Assembly: GCF_000972845.2 (NCBI RefSeq)
Contig: NC_040032.1
Span: forward strand, 5,413,073 to 5,477,072
Length of the DNA: 64,000 nt
DNA from: Larimichthys crocea
Taxonomy: Eukaryota > Chordata > Actinopteri > Sciaenidae
Direction: 5' to 3'
Shown: one piece after another, positions 45,366 to 58,443 of the stretch
Numbering within the stretch: the stretch's first letter is position 1
Layout of the letters: the number at the start of each line of letters is the position of its first letter
The notes under the pieces: model-generated
What the model saw: only the letters and a program-made list of their open reading frames with translations
Database searches by the model: none
What the model was told of the DNA's origin: nothing
Made by a program: the position numbers and the translations under genes

Positions 45366-46747
45366 AGGAGGAAATATAAACCAAAATAAAAGCGTGCAAA
45401 TGTCACCATAAGAAAACCTACATCATGGCATAATGGGACTGGACTCTGATAGCTGGTTCTCTTTTAGATTTGGAACCAAGTTGCTTAAAATACCCAGGCC
45501 AATACTAAAGACTGTCAGTGCACAGAAACCTCACTTGAAAATTATTATTAACCTACAAACAACTGAAAATCCCACACAAATAAAATATAATTAATAGAAC
45601 TAGATGATCCCATGCATCTTTTTCTGCATTCTCTCAGTGTCAGTGCCAATGCCAATATATCCATAATAGGTTAATATGTCTATAATAGGCTAATGTTGGC
45701 CAGTAAATTACCCAACGATCTATTGGTTGAGCCGTAAACTCTTGGTCATTTTGGTACTGTGTGGCATTTTGCCTGTATTTGCTAATAGCGGGAATCATGG
45801 GGACAGAGAGGCAAACAACAAAGTAAACATCCGTGTAGTAAACTGGGGATGTAGCAGCGGCATGGCATGCATCTAATCCACCAGGCCACCAGGATGCTCC
45901 AGGCGTCTCATTTTTAGGCAGCGTTGACTGCTGCTTTTCGCCGGTTAAATGATAATGAGAAATTCAGCCACCAGCAGATTGTATTAGCTGTGGCTTATTA
46001 ATGATAATGTCCTTAGTAAGTTGCCAAAAGGCCAAAATGAAACTTTTGGTTTGTTGTCTGGTTAATGTGCTCGTTACAAGCTGATGTCTGTACTTGGCCA
46101 AAGGTCATTTGTTAGAGAGAGAAGTTGCACTCTGCAACAACATTATAACAAGACCAACGAATTGGTGTGTCCCGGTGTGTAACCATCTGGCCGTTCTTGT
46201 TGATTTCTATATTTGGAGTCTCTCAGTTAGTTTTCCATACATATATCTATATTATAAGTGTATTAGCTTCATAGTTCTGAATCAGGACTTCCAGCATTTG
46301 GAACAGATTAAGGTTAAAATAAGGCGTACAAAAATAGACACGCATTTATAAACAATAACTCATAAATAATAAATATTTCGTGTTTTCTGCTCCTTGTCCC
46401 TCTTCCATGTTGTAGCTACTGATTGCCACGGGATACATTAATGTGATATTTCAGGCCATTCAGATAACAACAGCTGGTTACAGATCTCAGGCCAGTTGTT
46501 GAATGTTTAACTTTTGCAGATGTTGAAATGGATTCAATAAAGGATTTTGTTCGGATTCCTATTAGATTTGTGGATTCAGCGCTGGATTCAGATTCAATAA
46601 AATACTGTCGAACCCTTATTACATACTGAGAGAGTCACGGGTGTGAAAGTGTGTAACTGATGGATTTTGAGGCGATGAGGTGATGAAAACGAACTCCGGC
46701 TGCCTGCGTGAGTGTGTTTGTACACTGAAACCTCACATGGAAATGTA

Positions 46748-46750
<3 letters not shown>

Positions 46751-46815
<65 letters not shown>
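46751..46815. repeat. (TG)32 microsatellite
   Basis: A 65-nt perfect TG run, the longest uninterrupted dinucleotide tract in the window. Confidence 0.97.
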
Positions 46816-46820
<5 letters not shown>

Positions 46821-48525
46821 CACATACACACATCTTGCATTTACACACTGTATTATATTATGTTTCTTTCGGGAAGAAAAGTGACTCATCCTTCTGACAT
46901 GGCATTTGAAAAGCAATTCACTCACACATGCACACCCCCCCATTTACACACACATACACGCACACACACTAAACATGTATAGATGGTTACTTTCATAACA
47001 TCATCCAGAGTGTCATATGAGGGTTGAAATTTCCGTCTCTCTCTCCCTGACCTCTCTTTTATCTCCTTCCTTTAACTGTCTCTCTCTTTAGCTTTTTTCA
47101 TCTCTTCCTCATCTCACTGCTTTTTACATTCCTTTGTTATGTTTTTTTTCTTTTTTTGCTCTGTAGCCCCGTATCTCTTTTCCCTTTCTCGCTGGTCTGT
47201 TATCTTTCAAGGGAGCTTTTAACACAACTCCCACACGCTTACTCTGATCTGTCTTTACAAAAGCACAGAAGCAAAAACACATGCACACACACATACGCAC
47301 ATAGGGTTGCACGATTTGCAATTCGTCTCATGCATGTAATGAGGGCTCAAGTCCTCAAAAACAAAATAGAGCTTGCTTTTACACACACCTAACACCCACA
47401 AAGGCCAACATTGCAGATTCATTTCTTTTTCAGAAAAACTTGGAAGAGCACCGACGCCATCTCATATTCATAAACCCTGCGATAATAAACACAGAGGAGA
47501 ACGGAGGCTAGGCAGCGCTATCAGACTGAAAGCCTGTCAACATGTTTTTTCCACGAGACCTTTTATTTGCTCCGCAGTATTTTTTTCAGCTGTGTTTTAT
47601 TGGATCTGAATGAGGAGTCACATTTTAAAATCCCAGCCGTAATCTCAGAGAGAACCGAAGGGCAGCTGAAGCTGTCAAAATTTGGCACAGTAATCTTCTT
47701 GTTTTCATCATCCTCACATTGATCTTGGGACTTTAACACAGCCTCAGATAGCATATGACAGTCAAACATGTGTTTCTTTTTTTAAAATGTGGTGTCCAGC
47801 TGTAAAATATCTATTAATATGTAACAGACCTGTAGTTTCTGATGTGGGGAATGACAGAAGACTCCGTAAAGCCACATTTTGTTGTGAACTCAAACATAAA
47901 ATGATGTTGGTTATAAGAAGACAGGAAAAACAGTTTGTGCCTTTTGTTTTTATTCTGTTGTGGGTAAAATTTAATAAAACAGGGAGACAGATATACCTTT
48001 ATGTAGCGTCTTTTAAATGTGAAATAAAGAACAATTATACTTCTCAGGGACAATCAGTGATAATCAGAAGACAAAAATATGAAAAACATTCAAAGTTCTA
48101 TTCGTAATAATTTCTTCTGTGGCAGCAAAACACTATCACATCAACCATCAGAAAACCCCTGTAGGTTAAACCAAAGAAGTGGCTTATTGGTTGATTGATT
48201 CAGATTGCCACTAGCCACCAGCACTGCATTAAGAGACAAGACCCCCGCATGCATTTCAATGGGATAAAATTGGCACAACAGAGGTGCCAACATAAAAACA
48301 AACCCCAAAAAGCAAAACAATCCAGCAAAGTTTGACTTTTTTTAACTTTTGCTAACATGATGTCATCTGTTGCTGTGTTGCTATGTGTATTACTGTGTCA
48401 TCAATGTAGAGGATAAATGATTGTTACTGTGATAGTGTTACAAAATCACATGGTATTATAAAGTGCTGTGTGCAGTGTTATGAACCTTTGGATCTGGATC
48501 ATTGTTCATCTTTGATCGCTGCAGG

Positions 48526-49015
48526 GTTGTGGCAAAATAACTTTTTATTTTGCTGATTAAGCGGCTTTATCAAGGCTCGCTCATCCTCATTCACTGTCTA
48601 TGTCTCTAGACCAATGCTTCTTCTTCGTGTCACTATTTTGTGGCACAAATTGTGAGTGAGACACAGATTTAGAAGCTTGGTATGTAAAATGAACACAGCT
48701 AGAATACAACAGGTAAAGTATCATAGTTTAGCCAATGAATCCACCTGGACAGCCTCAGTTTCAGAGACATTTCTGACTAACTGTGGAGGTTTGGCCGATC
48801 TGATTTTCTGATTGGCGCCTGCAGTGTGACATCCAGGCTGGGTTTTTCCAAAAGTTGGATCTGGCTCAACCTCTCAGCCCCAGGTCGCTGCTGTTTCAGT
48901 GGACACCACAGTGGCCCGCAGCAGCCAGAACATACTACCCCAACTAAAATGAATGGAAAAACCTGCCTTTTCACCGCAGTGGTGGATTCTGTCTGAATGC
49001 GTCCTAAGTCTAGCA
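48526..49015. repeat. dispersed repeat, copy A (pairs with 52152-52525)
   Basis: Shares ctttttattttgctgattaa-gcggcttt-tca-, then ctcattcactgtctatgtct with 52260-52350, and further on aaaatgaatggaaaaacc and ttctgtctgaatg with 52450-52510, in the same order. It is longer than copy B because of extra sequence between the two shared parts. Confidence 0.55.
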
Positions 49016-52000
49016 GACACAGTAGTTGGGCAGAAACCCATTGATATAAAAATATTAACATGAACAATCTTCAATTTTCAGGTGAGGGTTTTAAATTAAC
49101 CGGCGTGTCTGCAGAGCAGACGGATCAATGAAGGAGGAGTTTCTGTTGACAGAGCAGCACAATGAAGGCGCCTCCCATCAGTGTGCCTGTGCCATTCACT
49201 GTATGTGCTTGTGTGTGTGTTTACACACTGTTGCTGACTATTTATGTTTACTTGCGTCTGTATTTGTGTGTTTCCATGTCTGTCTGTGTTGTCGTGCATG
49301 GTTGTCTGTGTTTGTTTTTCCGCCTTTTCATGTGTTTTTTTGTGTGAAAGAGTGTGTGTTTTTGTTTCAGCCAGCTAACCCCCACCACACACACACATGA
49401 ACACGCCGCCCCTCCTTGTGAACTGGCTGAGCGTTGTGTAATCATTTATATAAAGAGGTATTAGTGTTTCCTCCTAAAAGGAACATAGGGAACATTGTGG
49501 CTCAGTTGGGTGACATTCCTCTCCTGCCTCGAGGACAGAACGACTGTGGAAGGCTTGTTAAGTTCTCAGGCCCCAAAATGTGTTGACATCAAGGAGCCCC
49601 AAAATATACAAAAATTACACAATGAAGTATCAATTCTTTGACATTTTCTGCCCTTAGTATACTTGTTTTTGCAGTGCATATGTGCTTGTAAAGTAGGTAG
49701 ATATTCATACTCTGATTACACTAACTTGTATGTAATTACATGTGAAGTAATGTGTATTTTCTTGGAAGCTCCCACAACCGCAGCATAACAGTTCTTGCAT
49801 TTTTCGCTACCACCCCAACAGTGGGAAGTCAATTGAAATTCATATGGCTACCATACCCAGTGAGTGTGCTAATACATTTCAGTCTCTCACTGCTTTCTTT
49901 TAAACTATTGAAGTGAAAGGGGTCTGGTTCCAACAAAGGCATAAAGTGATAATCTAATTTCTCTTGAACAGCTTGTGCAGTAACCAAGCACTTGGCAGTT
50001 ACTTTTTTTCTGCCAGCGAGCAGGCTGACAAAATTACTGTTTCTTCTTCCAGGAGATTTGAATTTAGATTTTTGCTGCACAAAATGTTCAGAAAAATGTA
50101 ATGACTATCTTTGATCGCTCACTTCAGCGGCTTTAGAAATGATTGTGTGTTTAGAAGCTATGCAAAATTTAAGGTGGTCCCCTGAGAGATACAGAGCAGT
50201 GTTTTTAAGGTCTGCATTTTGTGGGTTTCTTGCACGCTTGCAAGGACGTCCATGTATGCACGGGCACATGCATGAATGAAACAAGATGAACTGAGTCCTG
50301 CCAATGGTTTTAATGCTATTCTACCAATCAACAATTAGAACCAGTAATGTGCCAACAAAAAAGAAAAAAGACTGCCAGCACACAAACATTGACATAAATA
50401 ATGTTCTGCATTATCGCCCGTGCAAATGTATGCAGACTCAAGGATTAAACAGTGTTTTGGTGACAAAGCCAAACAGAAGGACATTAGCCAGTCATCCTTT
50501 GGATCAATTTCCAGATTAATGAATTATTTATATAAAAATAACAAATCTAACCTCCTCCTTTCTCATTATTACCAAAGAACAAGTCACTCAACAACCAGGT
50601 AGCAGGCTTCTCATTTTTGTCCGGCAACATATTGAAATATTTAAAGTTACAGATTATATCACCTAATATCAGCACTACGATCATAAGTGGACGCTGTGTT
50701 TTAGCAGCTCAACAAGAGTTGAGCAGAGAGGTGAGTCTTCTTGACTGAAATCAGTTTCACTGGTTGTAAGTAAGTAGGCTTCACCCGTTATAATGTGTCA
50801 CATTGATACATATTTAATGAACTTCTAATATCTTCCGCTGCTCATCTCGGGTTTCAGGTTGTAGCTACAGGTTGTAAACATTTCTTCAACTACCACTTAA
50901 ACCTGTAGTGTTTCATATGTTGAAAGCTGAACCTTAATGGATTTGGTGAGGGATTCAACAGGATTTAGATATGATACAGCGTTTAGATACTGGGTTCAGA
51001 TTTCATAAAATGCTATGCAACTCAAACCTTAGGACAAGCACAGGTGGATGTAGTGTGAGGAGGGTAAAGAAGTGGAGAGAAAGCAGAAAGAGAGCTGGGA
51101 GAGGTGATGTGGAAATGGCCCACAAAACATTGTGGTCTCCTGTCTGTGCTGGATTCCTCTCTTGCTGAGTCTCTCTTGCCCCTCTCACTGTCTCTGTCTC
51201 TCACTCCTGTGCCTCTCTGGCTCCCAACTAACTGGGTGGAAAATATGAATGAAAACATTCCCCCGCTTCATTTGCCCAAACCCTGCTCCAGGCACAAACA
51301 CACTACCCCATCCCTTCTCTCTACCCCCTCCCTCTCTCTCCACTGCCCCCCTACATTTCTCTTCCTCCTCTTGTTATTATGGGCTTCGTCTCTTTTGTTT
51401 AACATTGTTTGCACATTTCTGAGGACAGGACTGAAAGAAAGGAGCTTAGGGGGAGTTAGTTTTGGTTTTTTTCTTTTTTTTTTCTTTCTTTTTTTTTTTG
51501 TTACTGCTTGTGGAGGAACTGTGGGAGTTTGGAGAGAGGCGAGGGAACGCAAACAGGGTGACACACCGAGAGTTGTGTGTGTGTATACTTGTGTGTCTGT
51601 GTGTGTCTGTCAGCTTCCATTGAGGAGTGTGTGTGGTCATGCGTGTTTGATTTTGTGCATGTGTGTGCACTCTTGACAACTTAAGTTCTGATTGTGTGTG
51701 TGTGTGTGTCTGTTGGCGCACTCGCAGTATCTGTGTGTAACTGTTGTGTTCTTGTATGTGTGTGTGTGCAGTAGCCTGCAGTGCTTTAGAGTAGTGGTGT
51801 TAATAAGTCTGAGTCATATCCATGACAACGGGCAGACTGTACTAGCATCTGAACCACAGAACAAAATGGCAGCTCACTGTAACACACACACTGACACTGG
51901 CTTCCAGAAAAACAATCTCCTTAACCCCGTGAGATATCAGGGATGATAACTTGATTCCCTTAAACTTTGACCTAAAGGTCAAGTTTAAACCCTTTAAAAT

Positions 52001-52151
52001 AACATGTTTAATGATGAAGTTCACAAATTCTCTTTTACTACTCATTCACAAACATGATTTTTTAATCGTCTAAATGAGTCACATTCAAAAAGGTTAAATA
52101 ATTAGGAAAATTATCAGGGGAAAAAAAAGACATTGTTTTGGCCCATATTAT

Positions 52152-52362
52152 GACCCTAATGCCTAATGCTGTAATCAGACCAAATGAGCCGAATCGGTGC
52201 AGGGCTGTATGGCGGTGAGAGGGTGAGGTTTATTCATGCTCAACATAAGTGTTATGGAACAATCAGGAAATACTTTTTTTTATTTTGCTGATTAACCGGC
52301 TTTCTCAATACTGCTGCTCCCTCACTCTCATTCTCAGTCTATGTCACTTGACAACTGCTTGC

Positions 52363-52414
<52 letters not shown>

Positions 52415-52525
52415 AGCCCACACTGCTGCAGCTAAAATGCACTATGCAAACTCAAATTAATGGAAAAATTGCATTTTGCCAGAGCGCCAGATTTGGTCTA
52501 AATATGACCTAAGCCTAAAATATAT
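52152..52525. mobile_element. MITE-like element with imperfect terminal inverted repeats, copy B
   Basis: The left end gcctaatgctgtaatcagac followed by caaat resembles the reverse complement of the right end, which reads atttggtctaaatatgacct followed by aagcc. The body contains attttgctgattaaccggct, shared with the copy at 48526-49015. A (TCTG)n(TC)n microsatellite has expanded inside it at 52363-52414. Probably a non-autonomous hAT-type element; a clean target duplication was not identified. Confidence 0.55.
52363..52414. repeat. compound (TGTC)n(TC)n microsatellite
   Basis: About nine TGTC units followed by seven TC units. Confidence 0.95.
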
Positions 52526-53913
52526 CTGTAACTCCTAAATCTGTAACATAACCCTTAATTTAGTCTTATTTTATAACATTGCTTGTGTAGTCACCCATAA
52601 TAGGCTAAACCATAATAACTAAAGTGTAGCTCCCAAAAGAAATATTACAGTGTTGTTTTATTTTATTTTAGCTTCAATAACTCCAATAACTCTGATTCCT
52701 GGAAGTAACAAAACACATAAAAGTTTTTTAAATCAATAGTCCTAGACAAGTTGTTCTGGCTGTATGGGTTTTAAATTCTTCATTCAAAAGTCAAAATAAA
52801 CAAACAAAAAAAAATCTACTTAATATTTGTATGGGACCATGGACCATGGTGGAGTCTTTTCTATAATATATCTTTTAAATCTATCGCGCAGTGCTAACAC
52901 AGACAGACACTTGACAGTGATAGCAGGTACGATCTTTCTGGTTGTGATGGACAGATATTCTAAAGCATGTACAAAAACAGAACGAGTGGGAGGTGGAGAA
53001 AAAAAGAGAGAGCAAGAGTGAGTGGCACTGACATAAAGAGAGAGAGAGAGAGAAAGAGAGGAACGGAAAGAGAGGAGAGACTATAATGAAGCCACATTTT
53101 TCATTCATGAGCTCCTACTTAAAATGGAAATTCTCTGGATTCCCATTTTTAAAAATGTTATCTCCATCTTTGGTGCTCAGCACTCATTACTGTGGTGTTT
53201 CTACACTGCACCTCCCAGAGATCAACTGTCAGTCAAACAGTGTGGGCAGCGCTGTAACATCCTCTCCTTAGTATTTCTGTTGAAAAAAGTTGGAATAGTT
53301 CCTCAAACTAACTATTCTGTTTTTCTTCTCTTTTAATCCCTCAAGCAAACTTCTTGTACTGCTGCAAGAAAACTTGGTTCTAGTATATTTTATATATTCC
53401 TGTTATTAATATTTCAAACCTATTCTGCTGCTTACAGTACTTGATGCAAGGATTCTTTTTTCCACACTAGTCCACACTAGTGTAATTAATGTTTCATTTA
53501 ATGTGTTCACATGATTTGATCTGATATCTAATAGTTCCACTGAATGTCTGTAAAGTTAAAAGGAAGTAAAGGTTTCAAATGAATTCAAGAAATGCGCAGT
53601 AAGATAGTCACGGTCTAAAGAAAAGGGTGATTTTTGACTGAAGCATGCTTTACATGATCTTTCTGTGTGTGTGGTTTTCGAGGTGATTGCTCTAAAAGCG
53701 ACACAGGGGTGAGTCATCTTTGAAAGGTCACTGTGCAAATAATGTTTGTGTGTTCGGGCAATGATTGATTTTATTGACATGAATATGACATGAAGATGAC
53801 TCACTGCTCCCATGGATCATCGTACCAATTTCTGTGTGTGTGTTTGTTTGAGATATAGTTACATCATTTATTTCTTATAAATAAAACAGATGACTATCTG
53901 TGCAAAGGGATTG

Positions 53914-53918
53914 CTGTG

Positions 53919-53957
<39 letters not shown>
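53914..53957. repeat. (TG)n microsatellite
   Basis: A 44-nt TG run with one CG interruption. Confidence 0.95.
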
Positions 53958-53962
<5 letters not shown>

Positions 53963-54862
53963 TATAAATATGATATGAAGATGACTCATTTCTCCAAAGT
54001 AATACAGCAACAATCCAGGAAAGCGTGTGTGTGTGTGTCTGTACACATATCAACAATTAATTAACATCTGTCTGGCTGTCAGTCCAGGTCCTCTTTACTC
54101 TGCCACCTGTGTGTGTGTGTTAGTTTTGAGGACATACATAGATGATTCTGGGAAAGGCAGAAGTAAACAAGCTGCCATTACTGCAGTGGCATTTAATGTT
54201 TATGATAGCAACCAGTGCCATTGGGGGTAACAAAGCAAGTTCACATCCAAACTGGAGGTTGGACTCCACTTAGTGTTTTCAGACTGAAACATTTCCACCT
54301 TCACTCTGGCCACCTGTTTGGGGATTAACCCAAACATCCATGCTTTGGCTGTCAGATTTAAAGCTGCAATTTCACTGTTTGAGTTCACTAAGCTTGGCGG
54401 AGACCAAAACCAGAGTTAAAGGACACCTGGCACCATCAGGTGATGGGGAGACCGTAACACATATATTAGTCAAATTAGTTGATATTAAGGTTTAAGTATG
54501 TATTTGCATAAACAGTCAGTCATAGAGACAGTGTGTTTTTTGCCATATCAGCCGGCACCCAGCCTTATAAAACGGGATATGAAGATGGACAGGCAAATAG
54601 GAAAGTATGCTGACAGAAACACTCACACGCACACACACAGTATTGTGGTTCTTTAACCCCTTTTCTGCAGATGTACACACAGACACCCTCCAGCACAAGG
54701 CGTTGCCCCTGCACCCTCGGGCGGGTAACCCTGAGCCCTGTTGGACGCTTGCCTGATTCTCCAGTCTGCATGCAGATATGGGACTGTGTTGTAGAGTAGG
54801 GGGGTGTTTGTACGGGTTGCCCAAGGATAGGGGGCTGTTGGCACAACACACTCACATGCACG

Positions 54863-54864
<2 letters not shown>

Positions 54865-54902
<38 letters not shown>
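54865..54902. repeat. (AC)n microsatellite
   Basis: A 38-nt AC run, 115 bp upstream of a second AC tract. Confidence 0.95.
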
Positions 54903-54904
<2 letters not shown>

Positions 54905-55013
54905 CTGGTGTGAAAAGTAAGGGAAGAAAGAGAGGGATTACAGGGAAGAAAAGGGAATAGCTGGTTTTCTCAGCCGTACTGTGACAGTGAGGTATTTCAA
55001 GAATGAGAGATTA

Positions 55014-55017
<4 letters not shown>

Positions 55018-55073
<56 letters not shown>
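55018..55073. repeat. (CA)28 microsatellite
   Basis: A 56-nt CA run. Confidence 0.95.
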
Positions 55074-55076
<3 letters not shown>

Positions 55077-55466
55077 TACAATGTGGACACACAGGGACGT
55101 GATTGTTTGCATCTGACCAGAATGGTATGTCTGAACAAGCGGTTTAATTTAAATTTTTGGTGCGAGTTGTGTCTTCAGACTTTGCTGCAAGTAAAGAAAA
55201 GAAACTTGTTCTTCTGTCACATCTGCTGTCTGCTGTTCTGTTATTGCACCAATAATGCGCACTGCAGCCTTGTTAGAAGCCACATTCACTCAACATGTTT
55301 TAAAGGATAACACATCACACTGGGAGAATTCAAAAGAAGAGAGGAGCTTGTTGAAAGAGTTTCAAGTCTTGACTTCAGATGAACTGAACTTGACCCCTCC
55401 TTTTTAAAATTCAACTGGAGAAGTGTCTCTTCCTCATCTTTCTTCCTTCTCAACTTATTACTTCCA

Positions 55467-55650
55467 CAGTAGCTCAGTATGAAGAGACTTGGCTTGGGAA
55501 CAGGAGGGTGGCCGGTTCAAGTCCATCATAGACCACAGTATGCAGTGTGGACTGGTTGCTAACTGCTCCCAGGGCGCCACTAAGTGGCTGCCCATCACTC
55601 CACTGCCTCTCCGCATTTGCATGTCTATAAGTCCTTTGTGCGTGTATGGT
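55467..55650 (+). mobile_element. tRNA-derived SINE, internally deleted
   Basis: The head contains a pol III A-box-like gtagctcagtatgaagagac (from 55469) and a B box GGTTCAAGTCC (55514-55524), spaced as in a tRNA. These are followed by gaccacagtatgcagtgtgg-actgg, ctgctcccagggcgccac, and gtgcgtgtatg near the end. This matches a common teleost tRNA-headed SINE (gtagctcagt...ttgggaacc.gagggtcgccggttcaagtcc...tatggagtgtggactgg...). About 60 nt of the body between tgtggactgg and ctgctcc appear to be missing. It is in the sense orientation relative to jade. Confidence 0.8.
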
Positions 55651-58443
55651 TTTGTTTTGGCCCTATATGTGTAAAATTTGAGTCTTCTTACCAGCTTTTT
55701 CTACTTTTCCCTCTTTCATCTTCCTTTGCTTGGGATACGCTTTTGACTTGTATCAGTATATCATTCCACCTTTCCTCTTGCAGTCCACCTCCCTTTTATG
55801 TCGGATTTATTAATCGTTCCTACATTAAAATTGTGATTTCAAAGAGTGCAACTTTCACTTTCCCATCATCTAGTCCTGCGGGTTAGTAAGACTTTAGAAA
55901 TAACTTGAACTTGTTGCAGACAGATTGTGTAAAACCTGTCTGATTGGTGATCTTTAGCCTGGTTTTCTCACCTCCATCTTATTGTTTCATGTTTCACTGC
56001 TCTGATTGGTCACTGCCTTCATCTTGTCACCGATGTAGTTGCTAGATGATAGTTAAACAGTTGCCTCTCTCATTAAATATGTTGTCTTTGCTGTGTGATT
56101 TAGCACCCGTGCTGAAGTTTAATAAGCCTAATGTTACATGTCACAAAAATGTACTAATTTATTCTGACTTTCTCCCCACTATTAATCGTTGTCAGAAAAC
56201 CATGAATCTGCCAGTGCTGCGATTGTAATTATAGCTCGGATTATTAACAAAGATGTCTTTGCATGTTTTGAAGAGGTGAAAGTTTTCGCAGGCACTTGTC
56301 GGCATTTCTTGACAGCATTTAATCAGCTGTAGCTAATTAAGAGCACTTCTTAAAAGTATTGTAGTGTTGTGTGCTTTTCTTTTATACATGTTGTTGGCAC
56401 GTATGATAGCAAGGTAGTTGTCACTTGTAAATGAAGGATAATGCAGATGTGAACAGTAGTCGGAAACTCTTTTTCCTCCATGTCTTTTTCTTCATTTCCT
56501 TTCTTTCTTTAACTCATTCATCACTCATTTTTTTCTTTCTCTTTATCTTACTTTCTGTCGTCATACATTTCCAGCCTCGTTTAGAAGGACTTCCTGCTCT
56601 TCATGAGCGATCTGTCAGGAGCTGATGTCTGTTTAAACTAGACGTGTCCTGTGTGGGCAGAGAGTCAGACCAAGAGTTGAGCTCAGCCGCTGTCGCTCTG
56701 CCCACACTGGAAATGTCTTATGTAAACACCATCCACTTCATCCCTCCTTGAGAGGAGATTATTATTGATGTTTTATGAAAGGAGGAAAGTGAGATTTACA
56801 CAGTGGTGAGAAACATATGGGAGCAAGGAAAGAGAAGAAGGCTAAGTTGACTTTTTCTTAACCCGCCTTTCTCTTAATCTGTCTGCCTTTTTGAAACCAA
56901 GTTGTAGCTTTCTCTGCTCCTGTCACATAATTTGCCCAGACATTCATAGTTTCACTCAAATACAAGGAAATGTGCACTCAGTTTCCAGTTTATTTGGTAC
57001 ACTAACACAGTCTGATACAACAGTCCTGCAATAAATCTGACTTTCACAATGTTTTCAGTGTTGAAACTGTTATAAAGGTGTTGATTCAACTTCATGGCCA
57101 TTGTGGAGGCTGCAGTTTAATATTAATTCTAATATTAAGTCTATCAAACAATGGGGGAGACAGAAATATTAGAAACACCTATTAGTATAACCTAACCAAA
57201 CTGCAACCTCTGTGACTGTAACGTCACGGATAAGTTACATAAATTTAGTTTTTTGCTATAAAGTATTTTGTTTTAAATTTTTATTTAGATCACTATGTTT
57301 ATTTCATTTTTTTATTCCAGTTTCCTTATTGAGGAAGAACATTGAAGAGAAGCTGTAGCTTCTAGCTTCTAGCCGTTGTGGGTGATCATAAGTCAAGAGT
57401 AACTGAGCCTAGTGATTTTCTATAATACATTTGCATAAAAAAATAAGTTTAAAAAGGTTTGCTGTTTCTGTTTTCTGTGGAAATGAAGGCTGTGGATGTT
57501 GCAAAAAGAAAAGTACTTTTACTGCTATATGTCCCTTTTTTTTAGGTTGTAACAAGGTATGTCATTCTCAATTTGGAGATGATACTATTGACATGGCCGA
57601 GTTTTGGCATAAGATAGAGGAGTAAGATATAGCGTGAGGATTTAGGTCAAATACAGAGAAAAGTATTTGCTTCAGTTATTTGACCCAGGTCTCTATCTCT
57701 ATCTCTTTCTTTCCTTTTCACACACTCACACATAACATAAATCACCTGTCCTCCCTGCTCATGCTCATATAACGTCCTATTCAGTCAGTGTTGTGCCACA
57801 AGATATACTTTACAGTTCCCTCTTCTCTCCTCTGCTCCCAAGAGGCACATCCCGTGCAGTAAACCAAAAACACTTCTCCTCAGGGCCTCTGCGCTGGAAG
57901 AGGGATGGAGGAGGGACTTTGGTTTTCATTGTTTTAAGAATCAGAGCCCCACAGTGTGTAGTTCCTCCTGATAAATATTTCATGGGACGCGCCATTAAGA
58001 TCAAAGCAAACTCTGCTGTCGTATTGTTATTATTCCAAGGAGGGAACATCTAAATATTCCCCCTCTGCTGCTCTCCTCATTAGGACTCCTCAAATGTAAA
58101 CACAAGTGATTTTGAAACTATTTATTTATTATTGTTATTATTGTTGTTATTATTATTAGCTAAAAATATTCTTCCCATGTGATCATGGGTTTCAGAAGGA
58201 GACATTTTTGTTGTGAAATATTCAACCTAGTGATTAAAAAGCAACCTTGACATTTTTATTCCAAATTTCAAATACCGGGAAATCTTTCTGCACTGAAGAG
58301 TTGATCTGTTGTGGTGTGTGTCTCCAATACTTTCTACTGTAGCTTGTTTTATTTTTGTAAAATCTTTTCTAGTTCTTTTCTTTACATTTAACTTTCTAGT
58401 GTTTAGTTCCTATTTTCCAATATTTCACAGGTCTTATTTTACA

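Noticed and set aside
49440..49560. Segment ttgtggctcagttgggtgac resembling a tRNA A box, considered as a tRNA gene or SINE
   Set aside because: No matching B box at the expected distance and no cloverleaf; at best a decayed SINE fragment.
51104..51676. 190-codon + frame, the longest in the window
   Set aside because: Composed of CT-rich and GT-rich low-complexity sequence (poly Ser/Leu, then poly Phe, then Cys/Val); no domain and no conserved motif.
56560..56626. Segment after tttccag encoding PRLEGLPALHERSVRS, considered as the next jade2 exon (human JADE2 has PPLEGPP here)
   Set aside because: The phase-2 exit at 26101 forces a different frame, which meets TAG within three codons; there is no suitable donor and only four residues agree.
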